Shown: in pieces, positions 9,428 through 17,738 of the stretch
Layout: each line of letters starts with the position of its first letter
Numbering within the stretch: the stretch's first letter is position 1
Assembly (NCBI RefSeq): GCF_000014885.1
Contig: NC_011566.1
Location: forward strand, 372,001 to 436,000
Source of the DNA: Shewanella piezotolerans WP3
Lineage (GTDB): Bacteria; Pseudomonadota; Gammaproteobacteria; Enterobacterales; Shewanellaceae
Reading direction: 5' to 3'
Length of the DNA: 64,000 nucleotides
The notes under the pieces: model-generated
Told to the model about the DNA's origin: nothing
The model's input: the letters and a program-made list of their open reading frames with translations, nothing else
Database searches by the model: none
Program-made: the position numbers and the translations under genes

Positions 9428-10006
9428 TTAGTGAGTCGGTTGGGTTGGGAGTAAAATTGTTTTCCAGCAGAGGTCGCAAGCGAGCTTAATTTCGTGTGCT
9501 TCATAATGAACTAAGCCGCGGCGTATACTGCGCGCGAGGGTCATAGCTGGCTCCATGGATAAAGCGTAAAGCGCTCGGGAGTGCAATGGCTGCAATAATC
9601 CCTCTGCCTTACCCTCTTCAAAGAGTTGCTGCAATGGTGCAAATAGTTTGAATTCCGTATTGCGGATTTCATCAGTGTTGGTTTCTGGCAAATGGGCGTA
9701 CTGCTCATAGCTTAAATTAGCGGGAGAGGGCTGTTTGCCAAAATTATGCATCTTCATCCAGATGCGTTTGAATCGCTCTTCGAGTGTACCTAAGTGGTGA
9801 TCTTCTAAAATGTGAGCCGCCACTTGTGCTAACACATCTTTGCGAAGCTCTAAAATAAGTTCGTTCTTATCTTTAAAGTAGCGGTAGATTGTTCCTGCTG
9901 CTACACCAGCTTCATTAGCAACTTGTTGCATAGACAGCCCTTGAATCCCGCCTGAGGCGATGATTGCTTCAGAGGCCCTTAATATTAAATCACGTTTGTT
10001 TGACAT
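9428..10006 (-). CDS. TetR/AcrR family transcriptional repressor of the efflux operon
   Basis: 192 residues. Residues about 6-50 form the TetR helix-turn-helix: Ala-Ser-Glu-Ala-Ile-Ile-Ala then Val-Ala-Ala-Gly-Thr-Ile-Tyr-Arg-Tyr-Phe-Lys-Asp-Lys. The C-terminal two thirds are a variable, mostly helical ligand-binding domain. It is the first gene of the operon with the adaptor and RND permease, and a 34-bp perfect palindrome begins five bases upstream of its start codon, so autorepression together with control of the pump is the natural model. The inducing ligand is unknown. Start ATG at 10006. Confidence 0.92.
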   Translation of the reverse strand: MSNKRDLILRASEAIIASGGIQGLSMQQVANEAGVAAGTIYRYFKDKNELILELRKDVLAQVAAHILEDHHLGTLEERFKRIWMKMHNFGKQPSPANLSYEQYAHLPETNTDEIRNTEFKLFAPLQQLFEEGKAEGLLQPLHSRALYALSMEPAMTLARSIRRGLVHYEAHEIKLACDLCWKTILLPTQPTH

Positions 10007-10011
10007 AAAAA

Positions 10012-10045
10012 TACACTAATGAATGAACGTTCATTCATTAGTGTA
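10012..10045. promoter_or_regulatory. 34-bp perfect palindrome, probable TetR-type operator
   Basis: Bases 10012-10028 are the exact reverse complement of 10029-10045, centred on AACGTT, and contain repeated TGAATGAA-type half-sites. The palindrome sits five bases ahead of the TetR start codon, where it would overlap the transcription start or leader. TetR repressors usually bind palindromes of 15-30 bp in this position; the extra length suggests two dimers may bind. Confidence 0.85.
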
Positions 10046-10226
10046 GTGTTCACTTTGTGGATAAGCAAGAATTAATGGCAATATAGATCCTTCTTTACAC
10101 TGCTATACGGTAGTAAATATAGTCTACTGTGAGAGGAATTTTTTGATTACTTTTCGCTACAGAATGGCTTTCTGCTATCATTCCTTTTTTAGTGCCTCCC
10201 TTTAATATCTTGGTTGTTTAGTACAG

Positions 10227-12239
10227 ATGAAGCTCAATCCCGGACAAAATGATGCCGTCCACTACGTTAGTGGTCCATGTTTAGTGCTTGCTGGTGCAGG
10301 CAGTGGCAAAACCAGAGTGATTATTAACAAGATCGCTTATCTGGTGGAAAAGTGTGGCTACAAGGCGCGTAATATTGCTGCCGTGACCTTTACCAATAAA
10401 GCTGCGCGTGAGATGAAAGAGCGTGTGTCCCAGTCAATGGGGCGTAAAGAAGCCCGCGGTCTGTGGATCTCTACCTTCCATACCCTCGGATTAGAGATCA
10501 TTAAACGTGAACATAAAGTGGTCGGCTTAAAGCCTGGTTTTTCACTGTTTGATGATCAAGATACGTTAGCGCTACTGAAAGAGTTAACGCTTGATGAACT
10601 AGATGAAGATAAAGATCTACTGCGGTTGCTAGCCACCACCATCTCTAATTGGAAAGGTGACTTAGTTATCCCTGCGCAGGCATCAAAAATCGCCAAGGAT
10701 GAGCAGCAACAGCTATTTGCGGTGCTGTATCATCGCTACGCGCAACACATGAAAGCTTATAATGCGCTTGATTTCGACGACCTTATTTTGCTGCCCACTT
10801 TATTGCTCAGGCAAAATGAAGAGGTCAGAACGCGCTGGCAAACGCGTATTCAATATATGCTGGTGGATGAATACCAAGATACCAATACCAGTCAGTATGA
10901 GATGGTTAAGCTGCTGGTGGGTGAGAGAGCACGTTTTACTGTGGTAGGGGATGATGATCAGTCTATCTACTCGTGGCGTGGAGCTAAACCGCAAAACTTA
11001 GTGTTACTCGGTAAAGATTTCCCTAAATTGAAACTGATCAAGCTGGAGCAGAATTACCGCTCTAGTCAGCGTATCTTACGCGCAGCCAATATATTGATCG
11101 CTAATAACCCGCACGTATATGAAAAAGCTCTGTTTAGTGAACTGGCTTATGGTGAACCTATTCGGGTGCTGATTGCGGCCAATGAGGAGCAAGAAGCCGA
11201 GCGGGTTATTGCGGAGATGATCCGCCATAAGTTTGTCGGCCGTACCCAATTTGGTGATTACGCTATCTTGTATCGAGGAAACCATCAGTCTCGTCTACTT
11301 GAGCGAGCATTGATGACCAACCGCATTCCTTACAAACTCAGCGGTGGTACCTCATTTTTTGGTCGTGCAGAGATTAAAGATATCATGGCTTACCTGCGTT
11401 TGGTGGTGAACCCTGATGATGATAATGCCTTTTTGCGCATTGTTAACTTGCCTAAGCGTGGCATTGGTCCTGCGACTTTGGAGCGTTTAGGTAATTTTTC
11501 AAACCAGAAACAGATCTCAATGTTTGCCGCGATTTTTGAAACGGATCTTAACCATGAATTACCTCCTGCAGCGATGGCTTCTTTGTACAAGTTTGGTCGT
11601 TTTGTGGTGGAGATGGGCGACTGTGCCGAACGTGGTGATCCTGTTGAAGCGGTGAAGCAGTTGATCCGAAATATCAATTACGAAGATTACCTTTACGAAA
11701 CCAGCACCAGTGCCAAAGCTGCAGAGATGCGGATGAAGAACATTTCAGAGCTGTACCGTTGGGTGACTGAAATGCTGCAAGGTGATGACCTAGATGAGGC
11801 AATGACATTACCTGAGGTTGTGGCTCGTTTAACATTGCGCGATATGATGGAGCGTAACAGCGAAGATGAAGGCGGCGATCAGGTGCAATTGATGACATTA
11901 CATGCATCAAAAGGGTTGGAGTTCCCCTATGTGTTCATGGTGGGCGCTGAAGAGCGTATCTTGCCACACCAAAGTAGTATTGATGAAGATAATGTCGATG
12001 AAGAGCGTCGCCTAGCTTACGTTGGGATCACTCGAGCTCAAAAAGAGTTATGGTTTATTATCTGTCGTGAACGGCGCCAGTTTGGTGAAACTATTCGTTG
12101 TGAGCCAAGTCGCTTTTTAATGGAGTTGCCACAAGATGATCTTATTTGGGAAAATAGGAAACCAGTGCAAAGTGTTGAACAGCGCCAGCAAACGGGTAAA
12201 GCTAATATTGCGAACCTAAGAGATATGTTTAAAAAGTAG
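10227..12239 (+). CDS. rep: ATP-dependent DNA helicase Rep
   Basis: 670 residues against 673 in E. coli Rep. It is a superfamily 1A 3'-5' helicase: Gly-Ala-Gly-Ser-Gly-Lys-Thr (Walker A) near residues 22-28, Ala-Val-Thr-Phe-Thr-Asn-Lys-Ala-Ala (motif Ia), Val-Asp-Glu-Tyr-Gln-Asp-Thr (motif II) near 212, Gly-Asp-Asp-Asp-Gln-Ser-Ile-Tyr-Ser-Trp-Arg (motif III), Gln-Asn-Tyr-Arg-Ser (motif IV) and Leu-Thr-Leu-His-style motif V near 555. Rep clears proteins ahead of replication forks and helps restart. It is distinguished from UvrD by its length and its N-terminal Met-Lys-Leu-Asn-Pro-Gly-Gln. It stands alone and converges with the GGDEF gene. Confidence 0.95.
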   Translation: MKLNPGQNDAVHYVSGPCLVLAGAGSGKTRVIINKIAYLVEKCGYKARNIAAVTFTNKAAREMKERVSQSMGRKEARGLWISTFHTLGLEIIKREHKVVGLKPGFSLFDDQDTLALLKELTLDELDEDKDLLRLLATTISNWKGDLVIPAQASKIAKDEQQQLFAVLYHRYAQHMKAYNALDFDDLILLPTLLLRQNEEVRTRWQTRIQYMLVDEYQDTNTSQYEMVKLLVGERARFTVVGDDDQSIYSWRGAKPQNLVLLGKDFPKLKLIKLEQNYRSSQRILRAANILIANNPHVYEKALFSELAYGEPIRVLIAANEEQEAERVIAEMIRHKFVGRTQFGDYAILYRGNHQSRLLERALMTNRIPYKLSGGTSFFGRAEIKDIMAYLRLVVNPDDDNAFLRIVNLPKRGIGPATLERLGNFSNQKQISMFAAIFETDLNHELPPAAMASLYKFGRFVVEMGDCAERGDPVEAVKQLIRNINYEDYLYETSTSAKAAEMRMKNISELYRWVTEMLQGDDLDEAMTLPEVVARLTLRDMMERNSEDEGGDQVQLMTLHASKGLEFPYVFMVGAEERILPHQSSIDEDNVDEERRLAYVGITRAQKELWFIICRERRQFGETIRCEPSRFLMELPQDDLIWENRKPVQSVEQRQQTGKANIANLRDMFKK

Positions 12240-12251
12240 TTGCTGTTGTTT

Positions 12252-12279
12252 CGCAGTAGTGGCTTAGGCTGCTACTGCG
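12252..12279. terminator. Hairpin between convergent rep and GGDEF genes
   Basis: An 8-bp perfect stem (12252-12259/12272-12279) lies in the 40-base gap between the two stop codons. There is no T run, so termination here is a guess from position and symmetry. Confidence 0.4.
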
Positions 12280-14901
12280 CTAGGCGCAAACTTGGTTGCT
12301 TGAATTATCAAGTTCAAACACTTTTCCTAGCGCGATCCCCTGTCCCTTTTCAAAACCTATATCAGATAACAGCTGGCAATGTGCTTTAGTTGAAACCCCC
12401 ACTGCAAATATTTCCAGCTCCAACGCTCTAGCTGCACTGTAATACGCTTTAATTATTTTTAGGTGTTGCTCGCTCTCAAGATGAGTTGCGTAGCTAGAGT
12501 CTAACTTTAATGATTGAATAGGCAGAAAGGTTAAGCTACTTATCGCGCTATGGGCACTGCCATAGCCATCAATACCGAGTTGCACATTGAGACCATTGAG
12601 CTGCTCAAAAGCATTGATATGATTGTTAGTATTTTGGACAAAGTCTTTTTCGTTGAAAAATAGCGTTAGCTTAGTCAAATCGAAGCTACATTGCTTTACC
12701 TTATTTTTTAAAGCTCTGAGTGCGTGTTTGTGATTCAAATGTTGGCTGGATATGGAGACTTGTATATGGAAGTCCACTCCAAAGCGCTGTTCTAGCGAGT
12801 GAAAGCCGTCGTTAATCATTGCCAGCTTGTAGTTATCAAGCTCAATAAGCAGATTGCAGTGTTCTGCGATGTTATTGAGTTGTAATTGCTTTACTTTTCC
12901 TAAGGTTGGGTGACGCCAAAATAACCTAGGTTCGAACGCGATTACACGTTCGCTCTCGAGCTCCATTATGGGCAGGTAACTCAGCTGTAGATCGCCTTTA
13001 TCTAGGGCGATTTTTAGCTCATTCTCTAGCTCAAGCTCCTGTACATGTTGTTTATTATTACCTTGGGCAAAGAGCACGTAGCAACCTTTACCTTTAGATT
13101 TTGCCTGATACATAGCACTGTCAGCATTGCGTAAAATTGATTCACTAGTATCTGAATTGTTTTGCCCGCTCATAGCGAGACCTATACTTGCGCTAGAGTT
13201 GAGTTGTTGATTCGCTAGCGTATAGGGTCGCGATAACTCAAGTAATATCCGCTCAGCGACATCTTCTGCATCTTTTTGGCTACCAACAGAATCGAGCAAG
13301 ATCACAAATTCATCGCCGCCTAAACGGGCTAGCATGTCATTGTTGCGAATGCAGAGCTTTAGACGTTTTGCTGTCTCGATAAGGAAGCGGTCGCCTTCAA
13401 GGTGACCTAAGGTGTCGTTAAGTAGTTTAAACCTATCCATATCGATAAATAGCACGGCAAACTTGTCGAGAGTATGCCTGCGAACGTGCTTAATTGACTG
13501 TGATAAACGTTCCATAAACATGGCTCTATTGGGCAAGCCTGTAAGGTTGTCATGTTTGGCGTCGTGTACCAGTTGGCGCTCGATACGTTTACGCTGATTT
13601 ATCTCTTTCTCAAGATCATCGTTAACACATGCTAATGCTTGAGTACGTTCATTGATTTTTTCTTCAAGTTGTTCATAGCTAAATTGTAATGATTCAGCGG
13701 ATAGCTTTTTTTCTATGGCTGTCGCAATATGCTGTGATACAAACGTCAGTAGTTCGAGATCTTTTTCTTGATAATTCTGACTATAGCTATAGCTGTAAAT
13801 AGTTAGCGAGCCTCTAACTTTACCGTGAATAAATAGCGGCAAGCCTATCCACTGGTTTATTTCTTGGGTATCGTTCAATTCAGGCGCTTCACAGTACAAC
13901 TCTCCAGATTGTATTAGCGCATCAATATCGCTGCGCTCTAATAACCTGGGTTTTCGATTGAGTAAGATATACTCCGTTAAGCCGTCGCTGATAGCTCTGG
14001 GCTTGGGAGATGGAAGGTCGAATTGAGATACAAAATAGGGAAAACTCAGCGAGTCTCGCTCTTCATTGAGTAGTGAAATAAAGCAGTTGTTGATTGGAAT
14101 TAAATGGCTAATAACTCGGTGAAGTTCTTCGTAAAACTCTAAATTATCAATGTTTGAAGTGGCCAGATCGGCGATTTCAAAAAGAGATTTTTGTAAGCGT
14201 TCTGCTCTTCGTCTTTCATAGACTTCAAGTTTTAGCTTGTTGTAAGCAATGCTTAACTCTTTAGTGCGAGTTTCGATAGCAAGTTCGAGTTGCTCCTGAT
14301 ATTGCAGACGTTCTATTACCGCTGATATATGGTGGCTAATGAATGTCATCAGCTCTAATTCCATATCACCGTAATAGGTATCGGTATGATAACTTTGTAC
14401 GACGAGTACACCTGTGGTGCTTTCTGCACTTTTAATAGGGACGCCTACCCATTGATGACAATCGCTGCCCCTCGGAATTATCTCGTTAGATGCGACCAAC
14501 TGTGTATAGGTGTCGTTATTACAAATCAAAGCCTGTTCAGTTTTTAGTACGTATCCGGTCAAGCCACTAAAGAGCATGTCGGATAGATCTTCTTCTGGAT
14601 AGCAATCTTCAGGGTGGAGATCTTTTTCATCTTCGAAAAAAGGAACTTCAATTCTTTCTGTCGCAGGATTAAGAGTTGCGATAAAAAAATTGTCAGCAGG
14701 AATTAGCTTTTTGAGTGATTGATGTAGAGATGAATAGAATTCTTCAGGTGTACTGACGCTTGCAGCGAAGTTAGAAATCTCTAACAAAGCATTTTGGGTG
14801 ACTTCTGCGCGCTTGTATTTTTGAGCCAATACTTTTAAGCGTGCAATCCTTTTGTTTAATTTCACAGTTTCTGTCGACTGCGATGTTTCTTCCCTAAACA
14901 T
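12280..14901 (-). CDS. GAF-GAF-GGDEF protein with degenerate EAL domain
   Basis: 873 residues with no clear membrane segment. A short N-terminal coiled coil leads to two GAF-like sensor domains (about 45-200 and 245-395), each followed by coiled coil. A GGDEF domain (about 440-605) keeps the Gly-Gly-Asp-Glu-Phe active site near 528 and the Asp-Asn-Leu-Thr-Gly-Leu-Pro-Asn-Arg entry motif, so it is probably an active diguanylate cyclase. The C-terminal EAL-like domain (about 620-865) is degenerate: the EAL triplet is Glu-Pro-Arg, the usual Asn of the second motif is Ser, and the Asp-Asp-Phe-Gly motif is Asp-Gly-Tyr-Gly, so phosphodiesterase activity is unlikely. It may feed c-di-GMP to LapD-type control, but that is inference. 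Confidence 0.88.
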   Translation of the reverse strand: MFREETSQSTETVKLNKRIARLKVLAQKYKRAEVTQNALLEISNFAASVSTPEEFYSSLHQSLKKLIPADNFFIATLNPATERIEVPFFEDEKDLHPEDCYPEEDLSDMLFSGLTGYVLKTEQALICNNDTYTQLVASNEIIPRGSDCHQWVGVPIKSAESTTGVLVVQSYHTDTYYGDMELELMTFISHHISAVIERLQYQEQLELAIETRTKELSIAYNKLKLEVYERRRAERLQKSLFEIADLATSNIDNLEFYEELHRVISHLIPINNCFISLLNEERDSLSFPYFVSQFDLPSPKPRAISDGLTEYILLNRKPRLLERSDIDALIQSGELYCEAPELNDTQEINQWIGLPLFIHGKVRGSLTIYSYSYSQNYQEKDLELLTFVSQHIATAIEKKLSAESLQFSYEQLEEKINERTQALACVNDDLEKEINQRKRIERQLVHDAKHDNLTGLPNRAMFMERLSQSIKHVRRHTLDKFAVLFIDMDRFKLLNDTLGHLEGDRFLIETAKRLKLCIRNNDMLARLGGDEFVILLDSVGSQKDAEDVAERILLELSRPYTLANQQLNSSASIGLAMSGQNNSDTSESILRNADSAMYQAKSKGKGCYVLFAQGNNKQHVQELELENELKIALDKGDLQLSYLPIMELESERVIAFEPRLFWRHPTLGKVKQLQLNNIAEHCNLLIELDNYKLAMINDGFHSLEQRFGVDFHIQVSISSQHLNHKHALRALKNKVKQCSFDLTKLTLFFNEKDFVQNTNNHINAFEQLNGLNVQLGIDGYGSAHSAISSLTFLPIQSLKLDSSYATHLESEQHLKIIKAYYSAARALELEIFAVGVSTKAHCQLLSDIGFEKGQGIALGKVFELDNSSNQVCA

Positions 14902-15068
14902 GCATTTCCGCCAAGCGCTATTTTTTATTCTGACCAGGAATTAAGCTAATCAATATAAATAACATGAAAAATCTTTATATCCAAGGCTTTATTTTGTACA
15001 GCAATGCTTTAAAAGCATACTGATCACTCAAATCTTGAGCAAACAGATAAAAAAAAGCAAATCAACTG

Positions 15069-15097
15069 TAGACGGGGGGGCCTTTTATCCATATTAT
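15069..15097 (+). promoter_or_regulatory. Candidate tRNA operon promoter
   Basis: A TAGACG box (15069-15074) and a TATTAT box (15092-15097) are separated by 17 bases, followed by a GC-rich discriminator (ATGCGGCGC), as in stringently controlled stable-RNA promoters. The first tRNA starts 20 bases later. Confidence 0.6.
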
Positions 15098-15117
15098 ATG
15101 CGGCGCTAACAAGGCAG

Positions 15118-15194
15118 GCACCCATAGCTCAGCTGGATAGAGCGCACCCCTCCGGAGGGTGAGGCCGAGGGTTCGAATCCTTCTGGGTGCACCA
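15118..15194 (+). tRNA. tRNA-Arg (anticodon CCG)
   Basis: The acceptor stem GCACCCA pairs with TGGGTGC, the D arm is AGCTC...GAGC, the anticodon loop CTCCGGA gives anticodon CCG, the T loop is GTTCGAATC, and the 3' CCA is encoded. It is the first tRNA of the cluster, in the order seen in the enterobacterial argX-hisR-leuT-proM operon. Confidence 0.95.
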
Positions 15195-15233
15195 GATTGG
15201 AAACGACGGTTTTGTTAGTAGGAAATAAGCAGT

Positions 15234-15310
15234 GGTGATTGTAGCTCAGTTGGTAGAGCCCCGGATTGTGATTCCGGTTGTCGTGGGTTCGAGCCCCATC
15301 AGTCACCCCA
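15234..15310 (+). tRNA. tRNA-His (anticodon GTG)
   Basis: The acceptor stem GTGATTG pairs with CAGTCAC (one G-T pair). An extra G at 15234 gives the G-1 opposite C73 that histidyl-tRNA synthetase requires. The anticodon loop contains GTG, the T arm has GGTTCGAG, and CCA is encoded. Confidence 0.95.
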
Positions 15311-15341
15311 TTTTCCTTGTGAAGTTTTAAAGTAAAAAGCT

Positions 15342-15396
15342 CGGTGATTAGTGTATCAGGGTTGTGATAAGAAGCGGAGCAGAGGGTGACCCTCTT
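15342..15396 (+). pseudogene. Degraded tRNA-Pro copy (5' part)
   Basis: The first ten bases (CGGTGATTAG) equal the 5' end of tRNA-Pro, and a CAGAGGGT motif matches its variable region, but the D arm, anticodon arm and 3' half cannot fold. It sits where leuT lies in the enterobacterial order; nothing resembling tRNA-Leu is present. Confidence 0.55.
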
Positions 15397-15417
15397 AAAA
15401 ATATCTAAATTAAAACT

Positions 15418-15494
<77 letters not shown>

Positions 15495-15542
15495 CATTAA
15501 TAAATAACGAGCTTACTCGGTATTTAGCAAGATAAAAGATTA

Positions 15543-15638
15543 CGGTGATTAGCGCAGCCCTTTAGCGCATCATGATTTTAAGCAAGAGCGGACCATAGAG
15601 TCAGAGGTTCGAATTCAGCTTTTAGAAAATACCGACCA
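15543..15638 (+). pseudogene. Degraded tRNA-Pro copy with insertions
   Basis: It keeps the 5' end CGGTGATTAGCGCAGCCC, the D arm, the TCAGAGGTTCGAA T-arm segment and the terminal ACCGACCA of tRNA-Pro, but is 96 bases long. The anticodon arm is replaced by unrelated sequence and the acceptor cannot pair. It lies between two intact identical copies. Confidence 0.8.
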
Positions 15639-15652
15639 TCTTTAAAAGTTTA

Positions 15653-15729
<77 letters not shown>

Positions 15730-15740
15730 CTTTACATTAA

Positions 15741-15768
15741 GCCCTTCGAGTAATCGAAGGGCTTTTTT
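15741..15768 (+). terminator. tRNA operon terminator
   Basis: A 9-bp perfect stem (15741-15749/15754-15762) with a 4-base loop and six T residues, just after the last intact tRNA. Confidence 0.93.
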
Positions 15769-15779
15769 GTTAGTTCGTA

Positions 15780-15935
15780 ATAAAGAAAGTATTTGAATCC
15801 AACATTAACATTTTAGAAAAGTCTCTTGAGGAACTGAGAGGCTCTTTTGTCGGTTTGTCATAAAAACTTGAATCCAGTTTTTAACAACCGGCCACTTTCG
15901 AGAATCCTCTTGAGAAATCAAGAGGATTTTTTCTT
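15780..15935 (+). repeat. Two decayed tRNA-3'-end plus terminator units
   Basis: After the true terminator, two further segments repeat its layout: a TTGAATCC motif (resembling the tRNA T-arm end), a few bases, then a GAG-rich hairpin and a T run. One hairpin is imperfect (about 15821-15846); the second is an 11-bp perfect stem (15903-15913/15918-15928) followed by T residues. The second unit also keeps CCGGCCAC, resembling the ACCGACCAC at tRNA-Pro ends. The following 15936-16111 has only a small C/G hairpin near 15996-16009 and the leader of the next gene. Confidence 0.6.
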
Positions 15936-16111
15936 TTTGGGAAAGGTGAAATAAACCAATCATGTTTTAGCTATTGGTTACTTTACAGCTCGCACTCCCC
16001 AAAGGGGGGATCAGCGAATAGCTTGTCAGGATACATTTGGATACAGAGTCCTAAAACGACATCAAATATAGTGATTCCACTGTCATTTGAACGATGTAAA
16101 AGGACGAACCG

Positions 16112-16885
16112 ATGAAAAACATTTATTTCGCTATCTCAGCAATCTTACTGTCTAACGCCGCCTTAGCTGAAGGCAATACCTACATTCGCAACGGCAACAT
16201 ATATAGCCACCAAGGGCAGTTCTTCGCAGGTGCAGGTGCCGCAACAGGCAGTGAGTTTTACAAAGGGCAAGACCATAAAACAGCTGCCTATATTAACGGT
16301 GGTTATCATGGCGAGGACTTTAATGCTGATCTCGCCGGTGTGAACTATCGATTCTTTGGCTCAAACGATAGCGCTATTAACTTCAGTGTTTTTGCTGCTG
16401 CTAACCCAGGGTTTGATGCAGATGATGCTGATATCTTAAAAGGAATGAAAGATCGTAAAATTAGTGGAGATTTAGGCTTGAATGCCGATCTTCGTCTAGG
16501 CCAAGGTACTCTCTCTGGAAAATTCCAACATGATGTAACCGGGGTTTACGATGGCTATCAAGCAGACGTTACCTATTACCATCCGATGAATATTGGCTTT
16601 GCTGATTTCGTGCCTTATGCAGGCGTTCATTACTTTAGTAAGGATTACGTGAACTATTACACTGAGGTCTCTAAATCTGATGCCACAGCTAATCGTCCTG
16701 TATATCAAGCTGATGGGGCATTTGCCTATAAAGTCGGTTATGCCATGGTGGTACCTATTAGTGAACACTTAGATATTACCCAAGCAACAGGTTACTCACG
16801 CCTAAGCTCCGACATGGCTGATTCACCGCTTATCGACAGCAATAATCAATGGGTAACTACGTTAGGGGTTAACTACAGCTTCTAA
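16112..16885 (+). CDS. MipA/OmpV family outer-membrane protein
   Basis: 257 residues. It has a signal peptide (Met-Lys-Asn-Ile-Tyr to Ala-Leu-Ala at about residue 19), then alternating beta strands rich in Gly and aromatic residues, and ends in Asn-Tyr-Ser-Phe, a terminal aromatic typical of outer-membrane barrels. The closing part (Leu-Ser-Ser-Asp...Asp-Ser-Pro-Leu-Ile-Asp) is characteristic of the MipA/OmpV family. E. coli MipA is a scaffold for the murein hydrolase MltA; other members are inducible surface proteins. The next gene, a small lipoprotein 17 bases downstream, is probably co-transcribed. A second member of the family lies at 20153-21025. Confidence 0.85.
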   Translation: MKNIYFAISAILLSNAALAEGNTYIRNGNIYSHQGQFFAGAGAATGSEFYKGQDHKTAAYINGGYHGEDFNADLAGVNYRFFGSNDSAINFSVFAAANPGFDADDADILKGMKDRKISGDLGLNADLRLGQGTLSGKFQHDVTGVYDGYQADVTYYHPMNIGFADFVPYAGVHYFSKDYVNYYTEVSKSDATANRPVYQADGAFAYKVGYAMVVPISEHLDITQATGYSRLSSDMADSPLIDSNNQWVTTLGVNYSF

Positions 16886-16902
16886 GTTGTGAGGTAGAAA
16901 CG

Positions 16903-17379
16903 ATGAGATTCAATAGAGTGAAAAAGTTAGCGGTACAGAAGTTATCCATAGGGGTCATTTTGGCAATAGTATTAACAGCCTGTGCGACCCCTTACGATAC
17001 AGAGAAGAGTTTTTGGACTTTTGGTAAAGGGTTTGAAACGATGCAAATTGCCGCCGATAGTTGGCAGATAAGTTTTGTTGGTAATACTAATACTGATAGG
17101 GCGCTGACACGTAAGTATGTCATGCTGAAATCTGCAGAGTTGTGCCAAAAAGCAGGTTATCCTTATTTTACCTTTACCAATGAGCAAACTAACCGAGACT
17201 CGGTTGGCCAATTTGGTGCAGGCACGACCACTAGTGACATTCTGTGGGGCAGTTCTACCATTGATAAAGAGACATCTACGGTTGTTGAGGTCACAGGGCT
17301 TAAACAGCACCCTGCGAATTCAGGATTACGTGTTTATGATACGAACTACATTCTGAGTCATGTATCTTCCGATAGCTGA
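16903..17379 (+). CDS. CC0125/CC1285-type lipoprotein
   Basis: 158 residues. The long positively charged N-terminus and hydrophobic stretch end in the lipobox Leu-Thr-Ala-Cys near residue 27, so the mature protein should be lipid-anchored. The body has the sequence Thr-Pro-Tyr near the N-terminus and an Ala-Arg/Thr-Arg-Lys-Tyr-Val-Met-Leu-Lys-Ser-Ala-Glu-Leu segment near 65-80, as in CC0125/CC1285 lipoproteins, whose function is unknown. It follows the MipA/OmpV gene by 17 bases. A MITE begins about 80 bases after its stop. Confidence 0.75.
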   Translation: MRFNRVKKLAVQKLSIGVILAIVLTACATPYDTEKSFWTFGKGFETMQIAADSWQISFVGNTNTDRALTRKYVMLKSAELCQKAGYPYFTFTNEQTNRDSVGQFGAGTTTSDILWGSSTIDKETSTVVEVTGLKQHPANSGLRVYDTNYILSHVSSDS

Positions 17380-17461
17380 GTTACAGCGCATATGAAAGCG
17401 CCCTAAAAAGGTGCTTTCTGTATTGCGCTGCAATATATTGAGAGTTAACGGTGATTGGTTA

Positions 17462-17738
17462 TACCAATCAGTATAAAGATTTGATCGCTCAGCGAGAGTT
17501 TAGCGACTTTGAGGTAAGGCAATGAATGAAGAGCATAGTTATTCTACGTTCAAATTCATTAACGCAGCATCAAAGTCGCTAAAACTCGCCTTTAGGAGTG
17601 TTTTTGGCTTGCTACTTCTGCGTTGAATAAACTCATAAGGGAATAACCATTATGTCATTACTCACTTTGAATTAGCCGGCCTTGACTTAGGCGTGCCAAA
17701 AACGCTCTGAGTAGATCAACTTCTTATACTGATTGGTA
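17462..17738. mobile_element. 277-bp MITE with about 40-bp imperfect terminal inverted repeats
   Basis: The ends carry the inverted sequence TACCAATCAGTATAA, and similarity extends inward for about 40 bases (left 17462-17502, right 17698-17738). Internal inverted repeats also occur (GAGTTTAGCGACTTTGA near 17496 and its complement near 17570). Both ends are flanked by TTA (17459-17461 and 17739-17741), which looks like a 3-bp target duplication. There is no coding capacity, so it would move with a transposase encoded elsewhere. Sequences of this type are interspersed in Shewanella genomes as far as I recall. Confidence 0.8.

Noticed and set aside
15106..15306. 66-codon frame antisense to the tRNA-Arg and tRNA-His genes
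   Set aside because: It is the translated complement of two intact tRNAs, a common false gene.
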